Source of the DNA: a virus
Virus record (IMG/VR): IMGVR_UViG_3300008262_000358
Span: 1 to 42,773 of that record
Reading direction: 5' to 3' (one strand)
Length of the DNA stretch: 42,773 nucleotides
In this document: in pieces, positions 33,093 to 41,687 of the stretch
Position numbering within the stretch: position 1 is the first letter of the stretch
How the letters are laid out: each line of letters begins with the position of its first letter
The notes under the pieces: model-generated
Databases searched by the model: none
Told to the model about the DNA's origin: nothing
The model's input: only the letters and a program-made list of their open reading frames with translations
Translations under genes and position numbers: made by a program

Positions 33093-34937
33093 TTACCCAT
33101 TCAGAAGTTTATCTAATTCTTTTTCCATCTCACCCAAAGAATTTTTTGCTTTTGATAAATCAATCAAAAGATCATCACTTAAAAAGTCATCGCTTTCAAG
33201 TAAAATATTCAAATTGTCTGATTTTCCTTCCGGTGTTAATCCTCCACCTTCTTCACCGCCACCTGGAGGTGCTCCGCCAGCTTCAGGTTCTCCACCCATT
33301 GGAGGCATTCCCCCACCTAATCCTCCTGGTTCAGATCCTCCTCCTTCATCACCTCCACTTACTGCGGTTCCTCCACCTGTGGTTCCTGTTGTAGTACCAT
33401 AAAGCTTATCGATATTATCGAAAATACCTGTCTTCGTAATAACGTTAGGGGTATTTTCAAGTTCTTTTGCAACCGCCTTTTCAATTCTTTGTTGTTGTAT
33501 ATCAAGTTTAATTTCCTCATCAGAAAATCCAAGAATATTCTTTTTAGCCCAAGATTGAGATACAGGGGCTATTCCATCTATCATTGCAACAGCATCTTTA
33601 TAAAGTAGTATTTTTTCTTTCCAAACTTCAACTTTAAGAAGATCGGCTTGTGTTGATGGATTATTAAGAGTAAGGACAAAGTTTGATAATTCGTCTTCAA
33701 AACCAAGTAAAAATAAATGTATGATGGCGATTTTGTTTAATTCGGCTAACATACTTTTTTGTATTCTGTTAATTGTTCTAGCAAAACGAATATCTTGTAA
33801 GGAAAGATTTTTACCGTCACCAACTACTTCTTCAAACCCTAAAAACGCTTTAGGAACTCTGAGAGCGGTTAATAATTTCTTTTGAATATATTCAATATCG
33901 GCAATTTCAGATAGGTTTTGAGCCCCGGCTAATGTCTCAATTGGCATAGTCTGGGTGGTATCTCTAACCGGGATAAAATAATCTTGGTCTACCGCCATTT
34001 GATTAAATCTCAAATCAACATTTCCGGTTTTATTATCAATAACCTGATCTCTTTTAAATTTATTTGCAACACGTTGTACATACGCTTCAACATCCTTATC
34101 ATCCATATTACCAACAAACACCTTGAAAACTCTTCTTTCCGGAGCTCTTGAGGTTCTGTATATCAACATAGCGTCTTCTGATAATAAAAGTTGTTTCCAA
34201 ATTCTTCTTGCTTTTTCTAACATAGAAGTTCCGTAAGGGAGTTTTCTGTCATCACCAAGTAATCTGAAGTGAGCAATTTCCCAAGTATTGAACTCCATAT
34301 TTCTATTCTTCCAACTAAATCTTAACGCTTTTTGATCAGTATCTTTATCGTCAAGGGTTGATTTACCCTTCATACTTCTTTCAAGTCTTTCAATTTCAAT
34401 ATTTGGTAATTGTAAACAACCCACAACACCTTTTTCCGGATCTAACTTAAGATAAACAAAGTTATCTCCGTATTTACACGTATTTCTTGTCCACATAACA
34501 AGATTCGTATTAATATCGAGGGCATTATTAAATAAATCGGCTAATACTGATTTAATCCTTCTTGACTCAGAATAAATTTTCAATACAAATCCATTTTCAC
34601 TTGTTGTTGTTGATTCTTCCGCATATATGTCTAAAGCCGCTGATATTTCCGGAGTATATTCCATACTTTCGTAGTCGTAATACGACGCCAATCTTGTCGG
34701 TTCAAAATAAACCCCTTGTGTATAAAGATTATTTTCAATTTTTGTCCATTGGTTGGCAAGATATACTGTTTGTTGTGCTTGTAATTTTTGTTTTTCGTAT
34801 TCTTGCTTATTTGTTGTTTTTAATAATTCTTTTTTGTCATATCTGAACGTAGGGTAATCCTGACTCAGTAATGAATTTGGACCAAAGGCTGTGGATAACC
34901 TCTGCCAAACCGTCATATTTTTATTATTTTGCTCCAT
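33093..34937 (-). CDS. 20: Portal protein, T4 gp20-like
   Basis: 614 residues. Typical gp20 features: YTPEISAALDIYAEES, the stretch LSEDAMLIYRTSRAPERRVF and VGNM, and LRVPKAFLGFEEVVGDG. The portal forms the 12-subunit ring at the head vertex through which DNA enters. The C-terminus (about 520-575) carries a Gly/Pro-rich low-complexity insertion (GGGSEPGGLGGGMPPMGG) before a final acidic helix. Follows the terminase gene as in T4, with TATTTATT 28 bases upstream. Gene number assigned by homology and synteny. Confidence 0.94.
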   Translation of the reverse strand: MEQNNKNMTVWQRLSTAFGPNSLLSQDYPTFRYDKKELLKTTNKQEYEKQKLQAQQTVYLANQWTKIENNLYTQGVYFEPTRLASYYDYESMEYTPEISAALDIYAEESTTTSENGFVLKIYSESRRIKSVLADLFNNALDINTNLVMWTRNTCKYGDNFVYLKLDPEKGVVGCLQLPNIEIERLERSMKGKSTLDDKDTDQKALRFSWKNRNMEFNTWEIAHFRLLGDDRKLPYGTSMLEKARRIWKQLLLSEDAMLIYRTSRAPERRVFKVFVGNMDDKDVEAYVQRVANKFKRDQVIDNKTGNVDLRFNQMAVDQDYFIPVRDTTQTMPIETLAGAQNLSEIADIEYIQKKLLTALRVPKAFLGFEEVVGDGKNLSLQDIRFARTINRIQKSMLAELNKIAIIHLFLLGFEDELSNFVLTLNNPSTQADLLKVEVWKEKILLYKDAVAMIDGIAPVSQSWAKKNILGFSDEEIKLDIQQQRIEKAVAKELENTPNVITKTGIFDNIDKLYGTTTGTTGGGTAVSGGDEGGGSEPGGLGGGMPPMGGEPEAGGAPPGGGEEGGGLTPEGKSDNLNILLESDDFLSDDLLIDLSKAKNSLGEMEKELDKLLNG

Positions 34938-34965
34938 TCTTTAAATTTAATGTATTTGAATTTTT

Positions 34966-34973
34966 AATAAATA
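34966..34973 (-). promoter_or_regulatory. TATTTATT late-promoter-like box for the portal gene
   Basis: The minus strand reads G-TATTTATT immediately after the terminase stop and 28 bases before ATG 34937. Confidence 0.4.
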
Positions 34974-36740
34974 CTATCTTCTACCACCAAATAACCACCC
35001 ATAATTTTCATAATCTCTTCTTGATGGTTCAGTTGATCTTTGATTTCCCATAAAAGGACCTGAAGGTATTACAGGATTAAATGCAACTTGTTTATTAATG
35101 TTTTCATTTGAATTGACAGTCCAAGATTCAAGCATCGCTTTAGTTTGTTCACCAACTTTTTTAAGTTGTGAAAATGAATTTTCACCAACATAAATAGCCA
35201 TTGATATTCCCATAATTAAATCATCGTGATGTCCTTTTTGGTGATCTGGTCTTCCGTTTATATAGATAAACGTATTCATTTCATTAAACAATCTTTGACT
35301 ATAAATTTTGAATCCGTGTCTTATTGCTTCTTCAAAAGATGCGATAATTTGAACCCTTTTATTATTGAAATTTATTCCGGGTGTTTTATCTAATAATTTT
35401 ACATTATACTTCCAAGGGTTGTTCGCCTCAATATTATCTATATAAAGGTTTTTATATCCCAATTCTAGTAGTTTTCTTGCGGTGGCGACACCCATTCCCC
35501 CTGTAATATCAATTACGATAAACGCATTATACATCATTCCCCACTTATATGCAATCTCCGCCGCAACATCAGGAGGAACCTTTCCAAGATATTCTAAAAC
35601 CTGTTCTCTTTCATCAAAATCAATAATAATGATAGATGTAGAGTCTTCAGAATCCCCTCTTGATACGTCCACACCCATTATGTATTTGTGATTCTCTACC
35701 GGTTCTTTCCACATCCAAAGAGATCCCCCCATCATTTTATTTTCGGGATCTTTGATGAAATTTTTATGAATTCCTTGCATTAATTTAGAGTCAAATACAT
35801 TGTCCCCGGAACCTAAAAAGTTACATTCCAATTCCTGAGAAACTTTACGCTTATCAAATTTTAATTTTTTAACCATCCCCTCAAACCATGTTGAGGTTGG
35901 TTTATATCCGTCAGCAATTTTTTGTTTTATTTCCTCAAAATCTCTTTCAGTGAAACTTTTCTTAGAATAATCAATAACATCAAGATTTTTATAATCTTCT
36001 CTATTAAGAAAATAATGTATTAAATCCTCAACTTTAACAAGTTTAAGATCTTTTGTATATCTTGGATCTTTAAACCAATACATTTCAGATATTTTAAACT
36101 CATTCATATTTCTGAGTGCCTGATCGTATATCTCGTAATAAATGGGGTCAAATCCGTTAGGCGTTGAAATAACAATAACTTTACCACCGGTAGAAAGAGA
36201 GGCCATACAAGCCGCCCAGAAATCACTGTCAGCCTCAATATATGCTGCCTCATCAAATATCAATATTGTTGGAGTATAACCGCGAAGAGCATCTTTTGAA
36301 GTTGCAACCGCTTTAACCTCACAACCATTATTTAATTTGTAATGTCTTTGTGAATCCTTTTCTTTAGAGAAATCAATCCCAACCCATTTAGGCCATTGTT
36401 CGGTAAATCCACGAACTTTATTCGCCATTTCAATGGCGGTATCCAATTTATTTGCGATTATTAGAATCTTTTCAGGTCTTTTCTTTTGGGCAAATGCAAT
36501 TTTTTTTGATGCCCAAGCGGCGGTTACTGTGGATACTCCCGCCTGACGGTATTTTAATGCGATATTCTCATTGTAGTTCTCATAATCCTCAAGTAAACTT
36601 TCTTGATCCGGAAATAGTTCTAAAGGAACATATTGAGAAACTGTGTTATCGTAGGTTTGTAAATATGTTTTAAGTGCATATGGTGTATCTTTCATACACT
36701 TTGCGTATTCAACATATAATTGTTCTTTTGTTAATGCCAT
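34974..36740 (-). CDS. 17: Terminase large subunit, T4 gp17-like
   Basis: 588 residues. The ATPase domain has a Walker A-type loop YRQAGVSTVT (64-73), in which the usual GK is GV and the basic residue is the upstream Arg, as in several phage terminases. Walker B is TILIFDEAAYIE (158-169). The RNase H-like nuclease domain has MGVDVSRGDSEDS (355-367), VIDITGGMG (409-417) and HHDDLIMG (504-511) as the three acidic sites. It cuts and packages DNA into proheads. Flanked upstream by a hairpin terminator and a TATTTATA box. Confidence 0.96.
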   Translation of the reverse strand: MALTKEQLYVEYAKCMKDTPYALKTYLQTYDNTVSQYVPLELFPDQESLLEDYENYNENIALKYRQAGVSTVTAAWASKKIAFAQKKRPEKILIIANKLDTAIEMANKVRGFTEQWPKWVGIDFSKEKDSQRHYKLNNGCEVKAVATSKDALRGYTPTILIFDEAAYIEADSDFWAACMASLSTGGKVIVISTPNGFDPIYYEIYDQALRNMNEFKISEMYWFKDPRYTKDLKLVKVEDLIHYFLNREDYKNLDVIDYSKKSFTERDFEEIKQKIADGYKPTSTWFEGMVKKLKFDKRKVSQELECNFLGSGDNVFDSKLMQGIHKNFIKDPENKMMGGSLWMWKEPVENHKYIMGVDVSRGDSEDSTSIIIIDFDEREQVLEYLGKVPPDVAAEIAYKWGMMYNAFIVIDITGGMGVATARKLLELGYKNLYIDNIEANNPWKYNVKLLDKTPGINFNNKRVQIIASFEEAIRHGFKIYSQRLFNEMNTFIYINGRPDHQKGHHDDLIMGISMAIYVGENSFSQLKKVGEQTKAMLESWTVNSNENINKQVAFNPVIPSGPFMGNQRSTEPSRRDYENYGWLFGGRR

Positions 36741-36744
36741 ATCC

Positions 36745-36752
36745 TATAAATA
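36745..36752 (-). promoter_or_regulatory. TATTTATA box before the terminase gene
   Basis: The minus strand reads A-TATTTATA, four bases before ATG 36740 and right after the hairpin at 36756-36779. The terminator-then-box order suggests a new transcription unit starts here. Confidence 0.4.
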
Positions 36753-36755
36753 TCA

Positions 36756-36779
36756 AATCCCCTCGAAAGTGAGGGGATT
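36756..36779 (-). terminator. Hairpin, weak terminator, after the 36797 gene
   Basis: A nine-base perfect stem (AATCCCCTC with GAGGGGATT) and six-base loop. The tract after it on the minus strand is only moderately T-rich (TTTGATATTTAT), so termination may be partial. Confidence 0.6.
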
Positions 36780-36796
36780 CAATAATTTATGTGGTT

Positions 36797-38092
36797 TTAT
36801 TTACTTGTTGTAATTCCTAATCCTCCTAATAAGGAATCTAAATCAGGACCATCATCATCGTCATCATCACCATAATCACTCAAATCATCGTCTTCATCGT
36901 CGTATTCTCCTGTTGCTTGATCATATTCCTGTTGTTGTAATTCAGAAACAATACCATCAACAAGATCTTTGATAAATTTGGTTCCTCTTGGATTCCCAGC
37001 CAAAACTAACTTGGAAATATTCAAGAATTCTTCAGCACTTAACATTGAGAATCTTGAAATCAAATAGTTTCTGATCATTTTTTGATCATCTTCAAACAAT
37101 TTGTCAGGAAACGCCTCTAAGAATTTTTCCCAAAAAATAGGTCCAAGTCTGATATCCCAAACTTCGGCTTGTAAAGTATCTTCAGATGCTAAAACCATTT
37201 CAGATTGTCTTGGATCATCAGGTAAACCGTGAGAACCCAAAATATCATAAACACCTTTTAATAATTCGTGAACAAGGATAGGAAAACTAGAACCTTTAGC
37301 TCTAACTGTAGGTGGATCTGTTGTTAAATCAACTTCTTCTTGACCCGCCTGACCTTGTCCAGATCCTGCCATTTGCATCACCATATCTTCAGGATATAAC
37401 CAATAAAGATAATCCAAAGTTGCCATAGAAAGTCCGTATAAATTTGTAAGTTGAGGGTTAACATTCTCTAACTCATTTCTTACCAATTCAAACATATAAT
37501 GTCCTTTCTTAGCCGCTCCTTGAATAAGAGAATTCATAAATCTTCTCTTAGCCTTTTCCATATCAAACTTTTCAAATGCGTCAACAAAGTCTTCAAGTTG
37601 TTCTGTATTTTCCTCAAATGCGTCTTTAACTTCTTCATCTGAGAATTGTTCCGCTTGACCTTGCATATCTTCAGCCGCTTGTATAGAACCCATAGGAACT
37701 AATTCAGCCTCAAAATTTATTTTTCCTTCAGGAATACCCATTTCTTTTTTAACTAATTCTACCGCTAATTCCTCAAGATATTGTTTGTTTCTCTGCTCAA
37801 TCATTGTGATATTTTGCATCATTCTCATAGCATTCATCATAAGATTTTGGAAAGCTCCTCTACCTCTTAATGGTTCTCTACTACCAGCATATCTTGCAAA
37901 TTTTTCAACAACATCCTTAAATCTTTTAGACGAAACAATCTCATCAAATCTTTTATCACCCTCGGGCATTGCCGGATGTTCAGAATATGGAGTTTCACCT
38001 CTTTCTACTTTTCTTTGAATACTTGGATCAGGTCTGATGTCTCCGGGTAAATCCCCGAATTCCATTTGTTCTCTTGTTATTCTTTTTTTCAT
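36797..38092 (-). CDS. Conserved-looking virion/packaging-region protein, unknown
   Basis: 431 residues. Basic N-terminus, then helical, Met- and Gln-rich regions (AFQNLMMNAMRMMQNITMIE; MVMQMAGSGQGQAGQ). A stretch FPILVHELLKGVYDILGSHG (about 278-297) looks conserved. The C-terminus is a poly-acidic tail (DDDDLSDYGDDDDDD). Ends before a terminator and lies directly upstream of the terminase. A head- or packaging-associated role is suggested by location only. The start shares two bases with the previous stop. Confidence 0.6.
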   Translation of the reverse strand: MKKRITREQMEFGDLPGDIRPDPSIQRKVERGETPYSEHPAMPEGDKRFDEIVSSKRFKDVVEKFARYAGSREPLRGRGAFQNLMMNAMRMMQNITMIEQRNKQYLEELAVELVKKEMGIPEGKINFEAELVPMGSIQAAEDMQGQAEQFSDEEVKDAFEENTEQLEDFVDAFEKFDMEKAKRRFMNSLIQGAAKKGHYMFELVRNELENVNPQLTNLYGLSMATLDYLYWLYPEDMVMQMAGSGQGQAGQEEVDLTTDPPTVRAKGSSFPILVHELLKGVYDILGSHGLPDDPRQSEMVLASEDTLQAEVWDIRLGPIFWEKFLEAFPDKLFEDDQKMIRNYLISRFSMLSAEEFLNISKLVLAGNPRGTKFIKDLVDGIVSELQQQEYDQATGEYDDEDDDLSDYGDDDDDDGPDLDSLLGGLGITTSK

Positions 38093-38997
38093 TATTTTTT
38101 AAATTTAATTCCTAAACTATTAAATGTTAACCAACTTGGTAATTTTTTTCTTGCCTTTGGTTTTGGTTGTTTGTGTTCGTCAGGTTTTAGTGGATCAAAA
38201 GGTTTTTTCTTTGGTGGAGTTTTGGTTCCGGGTTTTGTTGTAGGATCCGTCTTAGGTTTAGCAGGTGCGTCCATTACCGACTCTTTAGTTTCCGCCGCCT
38301 TTGGTCTGATTTTTGGTCTTTCTTCAGGATTTTTTTCTCTTTTTGGAGAGAAAGGATCGTGCGGTTTTTCTTTTGGTGGTGACTTAGTTCCGGGTTTTGT
38401 TGTAGGTTTTGTTTTTGTATCAGAATCTTTATCTTCAGTTTTAACACCAAACGAACCTATTTTACCAATAGGTGTTTTCATAGTTTGTTTTTTCGATTCT
38501 ATTAATCTCATTAAATCTCCCTTTGTCATTTTAGGACTCATATGTTGTTCCAACAAAGATACGATTTTTCTTTCTAATAAAATATCAAAATATTGTTTTC
38601 CTTCTTTAATTGATTTTTTTACATCTCTTACACATCTTTCAAATTTCGCCGTTTTTTTAGGACCCAATTCGGAATGACATATCGCCCAAGGATTGTTTTT
38701 ATCTTTACTCTTACCCTTACCTTCTTCAACTTCCCCTTGAACTATTAATTTAGAACCTGTAGGATCTAAAGAAACCGTTTTACTTCCTGAAGTGTTTACT
38801 GCGGTTCCCCCTTTCAAATCGGTAATTGGAACTTCTTTGCGGGGAGCCATAGTTGTTGTAATCGCCTCTTTGGTTTCTTTCTTTCTATTCTCAATTAAAC
38901 TTTTATGGAGTCGATTAATATCAGATTCGGATAATGTCATAAGTGTTTTTGGTTTAAACCCGAATTTAATTAGATCAGAATACTTGTTACTTTTCAT
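38092..38997 (-). CDS. Lys/Pro-rich protein with WAICHS-type Cys module
   Basis: 301 residues from ATG 38997 (MKSNKYSDLIKFGFKPK), which overlaps the upstream stop by 11 bases; ATG 39039 is in frame but deeper inside the previous gene. Contains MTLSESDINRLHKSLIENRK (a recurring helical motif) and a Cys module NPWAICHSELGPKKTAKFER with a following Cys (CVRD). The C-terminal third is Lys/Pro/Thr-rich (PKTDPTTKPGTKTPPKKK), with two similar copies, and probably disordered. Function unknown; a virion-associated role is inferred. Confidence 0.6.
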   Translation of the reverse strand: MKSNKYSDLIKFGFKPKTLMTLSESDINRLHKSLIENRKKETKEAITTTMAPRKEVPITDLKGGTAVNTSGSKTVSLDPTGSKLIVQGEVEEGKGKSKDKNNPWAICHSELGPKKTAKFERCVRDVKKSIKEGKQYFDILLERKIVSLLEQHMSPKMTKGDLMRLIESKKQTMKTPIGKIGSFGVKTEDKDSDTKTKPTTKPGTKSPPKEKPHDPFSPKREKNPEERPKIRPKAAETKESVMDAPAKPKTDPTTKPGTKTPPKKKPFDPLKPDEHKQPKPKARKKLPSWLTFNSLGIKFKK

Positions 38998-39397
38998 ATA
39001 CAACGTTTTTTTCAAATTCAAGAACGATATCTCGTTCATACAATTTATCTTTTATTTCTTTTTCTGTTTGACCATATCTGAAAACCAATCTTTTGGTTTG
39101 AGAGAAGTCAATATCTTCATTTTCTTTTTCCCATGCTAATGATATTACATCATCAATGCTATCCATAAAACTAAAAAAGTCAGAGTTTTGAATCAACTCT
39201 AGTTCTATTTCAGTATTTTTCAAAACTCCAACCTTCTTTATAAAATTCAAACCCGGTGGTTTAGGATATCCATTTGCCGGTTTTGATCCCCAGGATTCGT
39301 CCCAAACATTTTTAGTGTCTTCAGAGAATATAAATTCATACATATTATCCCCCTTATAATTCGGTCCTAATCCGTTAACAAAAACTAAATAACTCAT
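38987..39397 (-). CDS. Hypothetical phage protein
   Basis: 136 residues. MSYLVFVNGLGPNYKGDNMY and the central FIKKVGVLKNTEIELELIQN, then FFSFMDSIDDVISLAWE suggest a small alpha/beta fold that looks well conserved. No motif or membrane segment. Overlaps the next gene's start by 11 bases and is overlapped by the previous gene by four, so it is translated with the surrounding virion-type genes. Function unknown. Confidence 0.65.
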   Translation of the reverse strand: MSYLVFVNGLGPNYKGDNMYEFIFSEDTKNVWDESWGSKPANGYPKPPGLNFIKKVGVLKNTEIELELIQNSDFFSFMDSIDDVISLAWEKENEDIDFSQTKRLVFRYGQTEKEIKDKLYERDIVLEFEKNVVYEK

Positions 39398-40674
39398 ATC
39401 ATATCACCATTGGGTGTTATTTTGAATTGATTAAGAGCTGAATTCTCGAATACAAGATTTTTCTTATTTGATTTACCCACAAATTTTAATCCGGGATATT
39501 GTTGAATAAGTTTTCTTGCCGAAACTTCCTGAATTACTGATTCAGATAATCTTTTTATTTCTGAAGCGATAAATTTATTCTTTTTAATCAATTTTTCTTT
39601 TCTTTCTTCTTTAATTAGACTTTCAACTTTTTTTTCGTTATTACCTGTTTTAAAATATTTGAATAAAATTTGTTCAACTTTTTGTTCTCTAAATAAACTA
39701 TCGGCAATATTTGCAATGTCATCATAATCACCACCTTCTGTCATTTCACCCATTTCTTCGGGAGGAGGCGGTGGAGGAGTTCCTTCTTCTGAACCCATAT
39801 CCATACCTTCTTCACTACCCATATCTTCTTCCGATCCCATGTCAACATTTTCTTCACCACCGAATTCATCTTCAACACCTTCGAATTTATTGATTATTTG
39901 TTCTCTATCGTCTTCATCTAAATCATTCAGTGCTAATGCGGATAATACTGAATTAATGACATATTTTATATCCTTCGAAGACATTTTATTTTCTTCATCA
40001 GTTTTTATTGTTCTGAGTTTTTGACCCAATCTTCCAACTAGTTTTTGAATGCTCTTAAATGTAACAACTTCATCATCCCCTCCCATATCCATTTCTTCAC
40101 CTTCTCCCTCGCCTTCACCTTCTGCAGGTGGTGGTGGAGGAGTATCTTCTTCCCCTTCGCCTTCTGCAGGTGGAGGAGGTGGCATATCACCACCCATATC
40201 TCCTGAAGGAGGAGGTGGTGGAGTTGCACCAGCATCCGGAGCCGGAGGTGGAACATTTTCCACTTCTTCAGCCGGTGGAGGTGGAGCCGCCGCAGGTTTG
40301 GGAGTTTTTAAAACAAACTTTTTTTGCTCAAACAAAGAAATACCTTCTTCATTTTCATGTAAAACATTAGTTTCTTTAGCCATCAAATTCAATCTTTTTA
40401 AAGCTTGAGAATACGATGGATAATATTTTCTATGTTTCATAGGATCAATATATTCCGCAACAGATTCACTAATAGTTTTTTTAATGATATATCCTGCCTT
40501 TTCTCTTACAATTTGATATTCATTACCATCTGCTAAGGTGATTCTGTATTGATCTTTAGATGTTTCATTGATAGGTTGAGGAATGTTTTCTTTGAATTTA
40601 GAAATTTCTAACATTCTTTTAATTTTTTCCATTCCTTGTAGTTTTTCACTACCTAAAGGTTTTAAATCTCCCAT
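39394..40674 (-). CDS. Virion-type protein with Pro/Glu/Gly-rich linkers
   Basis: 426 residues. The N-terminus (MGDLKPLGSEKLQGMEKIKR) and a helical C-terminus (KFIASEIKRLSESVIQEVSA) flank long low-complexity parts: PPPPPSGDMGGDMPPPPP, EGEGEEDTPPPPPAEGEGEG and MGSEEDMGSEEGMDMGSEEG. A central domain (about 205-265, VTFKSIQKLVGRLGQKLRTI) looks folded. Antisense frames here are Gly/Ser-rich and not genes. Preceded by a small gene and an A-rich leader. A virion protein with flexible linkers is likely; role unknown. Confidence 0.6.
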   Translation of the reverse strand: MGDLKPLGSEKLQGMEKIKRMLEISKFKENIPQPINETSKDQYRITLADGNEYQIVREKAGYIIKKTISESVAEYIDPMKHRKYYPSYSQALKRLNLMAKETNVLHENEEGISLFEQKKFVLKTPKPAAAPPPPAEEVENVPPPAPDAGATPPPPPSGDMGGDMPPPPPAEGEGEEDTPPPPPAEGEGEGEGEEMDMGGDDEVVTFKSIQKLVGRLGQKLRTIKTDEENKMSSKDIKYVINSVLSALALNDLDEDDREQIINKFEGVEDEFGGEENVDMGSEEDMGSEEGMDMGSEEGTPPPPPPEEMGEMTEGGDYDDIANIADSLFREQKVEQILFKYFKTGNNEKKVESLIKEERKEKLIKKNKFIASEIKRLSESVIQEVSARKLIQQYPGLKFVGKSNKKNLVFENSALNQFKITPNGDMI

Positions 40675-40693
40675 TTTATTTTTGTTTTAATTT

Positions 40694-40879
40694 TTAATTA
40701 TTTAATCCGTTTGGACCACCAAGTGCAACCATATCTAATTGAACAATGGCATTACCTTTTCCATCGGTATAAGTAGGGTGTGGAGCATCGACAGCGGTTA
40801 CAATCTCACCTCCGGATCCATCCGGACAAACGATACAAATTTCAGATGTAAAAGTGCCAGCACTTATTGTTGTTCCCAT
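40694..40879 (-). CDS. Very small virion-type protein
   Basis: 61 residues: MGTTISAGTFTSEICIVCPD ... DAPHPTYTDGKGNAIVQLDM. Beta-type with a CxxC pair and a Gly-rich end, similar in style to small decoration or structural phage proteins. TATTTATA lies 15 bases upstream of ATG 40879. No catalytic motif. A capsid-decoration role is only a guess. Confidence 0.55.
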   Translation of the reverse strand: MGTTISAGTFTSEICIVCPDGSGGEIVTAVDAPHPTYTDGKGNAIVQLDMVALGGPNGLNN

Positions 40880-40894
40880 AACGAAATATTTCTA

Positions 40895-40902
40895 TATAAA
40901 TA
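40895..40902 (-). promoter_or_regulatory. TATTTATA late-promoter-like box
   Basis: The minus strand reads A-TATTTATA, 15 bases before ATG 40879, in the 33-base gap after the nucleotidyltransferase stop. Confidence 0.45.
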
Positions 40903-40912
40903 TATCAATAAG

Positions 40913-41659
40913 TCAATTTGTTATTTTCAATTCATTCATAGATAAAGATTTATCTAATAATTTATCTTCAAAATCAAATAATTTATCGATATAACCATTT
41001 CTTCTTAATACCTTGAAAACTAGGTTTTCATCTGAAAATTCACCCTCTTTATCTAATCCGCTCTTTCTAAACTTTTTAAGTTTTTCTTTATACTTTTTTA
41101 TAAATTCTTTTGCCTCATCTAAATCTTTATCTGATGCGTTTTCAATAACGGAATCAATTGTATCCATCCACACTTTTACTTTTTTGTTAATGGATTCTTT
41201 ATTTACTTTAACAGATAGTTTTTTAGGTTCATCAACCCACTCATCAAATAGAATTGAATATAGTCCGGTTGCGGTGTGAGGTTCCTCAGAATCTTGAGCA
41301 TAAACCTCAACTTCAAAACCTTTTATTTTAATATCGTGTTTTGTATTAAATAAAATCTTTTTAAGATTGAATAGTTCTTTATACAACTCAACCTTATCTT
41401 CAGGATATTGTTCGTAATCAACGATTAAATGGAGATCTATATCAGAGTATTTTGACCAATTAAAATTGGCCAAAGAACCGGTGAAGTGGATGTCCTCAAC
41501 GAAGACATCCACACCTATAAAATCTATAAATTGATATGCAATTTCTAAAAGATAATCTCTAATTTCGGGTTTAATTTTTTTACCACCGGGTTCCCAAACT
41601 TTTGGATTCAGATTATCTTGAATCTTAAAACTTTTAATTATTTCGGAGTTTTTTTCCAT
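40913..41659 (-). CDS. Pol-beta-type nucleotidyltransferase
   Basis: 248 residues. The Pol-beta nucleotidyltransferase signature is visible: FTGSLANFNWSKYSDIDLHL (GS at 61-62, DID at 73-75), with a third acidic strand at FEVEVYAQD (115-123). The C-terminal half is helical. Such enzymes transfer nucleotides to proteins, RNA or small molecules; the target is unknown here. The start codon lies in the loop of a 10-base hairpin (41640-41680) that also holds a TATTTATT box. It sits between virion and lysis genes. Roles in host takeover or anti-defence are possible but unproven. Confidence 0.75.
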   Translation of the reverse strand: MEKNSEIIKSFKIQDNLNPKVWEPGGKKIKPEIRDYLLEIAYQFIDFIGVDVFVEDIHFTGSLANFNWSKYSDIDLHLIVDYEQYPEDKVELYKELFNLKKILFNTKHDIKIKGFEVEVYAQDSEEPHTATGLYSILFDEWVDEPKKLSVKVNKESINKKVKVWMDTIDSVIENASDKDLDEAKEFIKKYKEKLKKFRKSGLDKEGEFSDENLVFKVLRRNGYIDKLFDFEDKLLDKSLSMNELKITN

Positions 41660-41680
41660 ATCAAATAAATACTCCGAAAT
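41640..41680 (-). promoter_or_regulatory. Start-codon hairpin of the nucleotidyltransferase gene
   Basis: A 10-base perfect inverted repeat (ATTTCGGAGT with ACTCCGAAAT) with a 21-base loop. The loop contains the ATG at 41657-41659 and most of a TATTTATT box (41664-41671). It could expose the start codon, act as an operator or, less likely, terminate the endolysin mRNA; there is no T run. Confidence 0.5.
41664..41671 (-). promoter_or_regulatory. TATTTATT box before the nucleotidyltransferase gene
   Basis: The minus strand reads G-TATTTATT, four bases before ATG 41659 and inside the hairpin at 41640-41680. Confidence 0.35.
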
Positions 41681-41687
41681 TGTTATT

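Noticed and set aside
33214-33402. Plus-strand Pro-rich frame
   Set aside because: It is antisense to the Gly-rich C-terminal linker of the portal gene.
38066-38677. Plus-strand 203-codon frame
   Set aside because: It is antisense to the Lys/Pro-rich 38092 gene; the Gly/Phe/Ser composition comes from reversed Lys/Pro codons, and no start context or neighbours support it.
40049-40408. Plus-strand Gly/Ser-rich frame
   Set aside because: It is antisense to the Pro/Glu-rich linkers of the 39394 gene.
41486-41512. Nine-base inverted repeat (GTGGATGTC / GACATCCAC)
   Set aside because: It lies within well-supported coding sequence of the nucleotidyltransferase and has no adjacent regulatory context.
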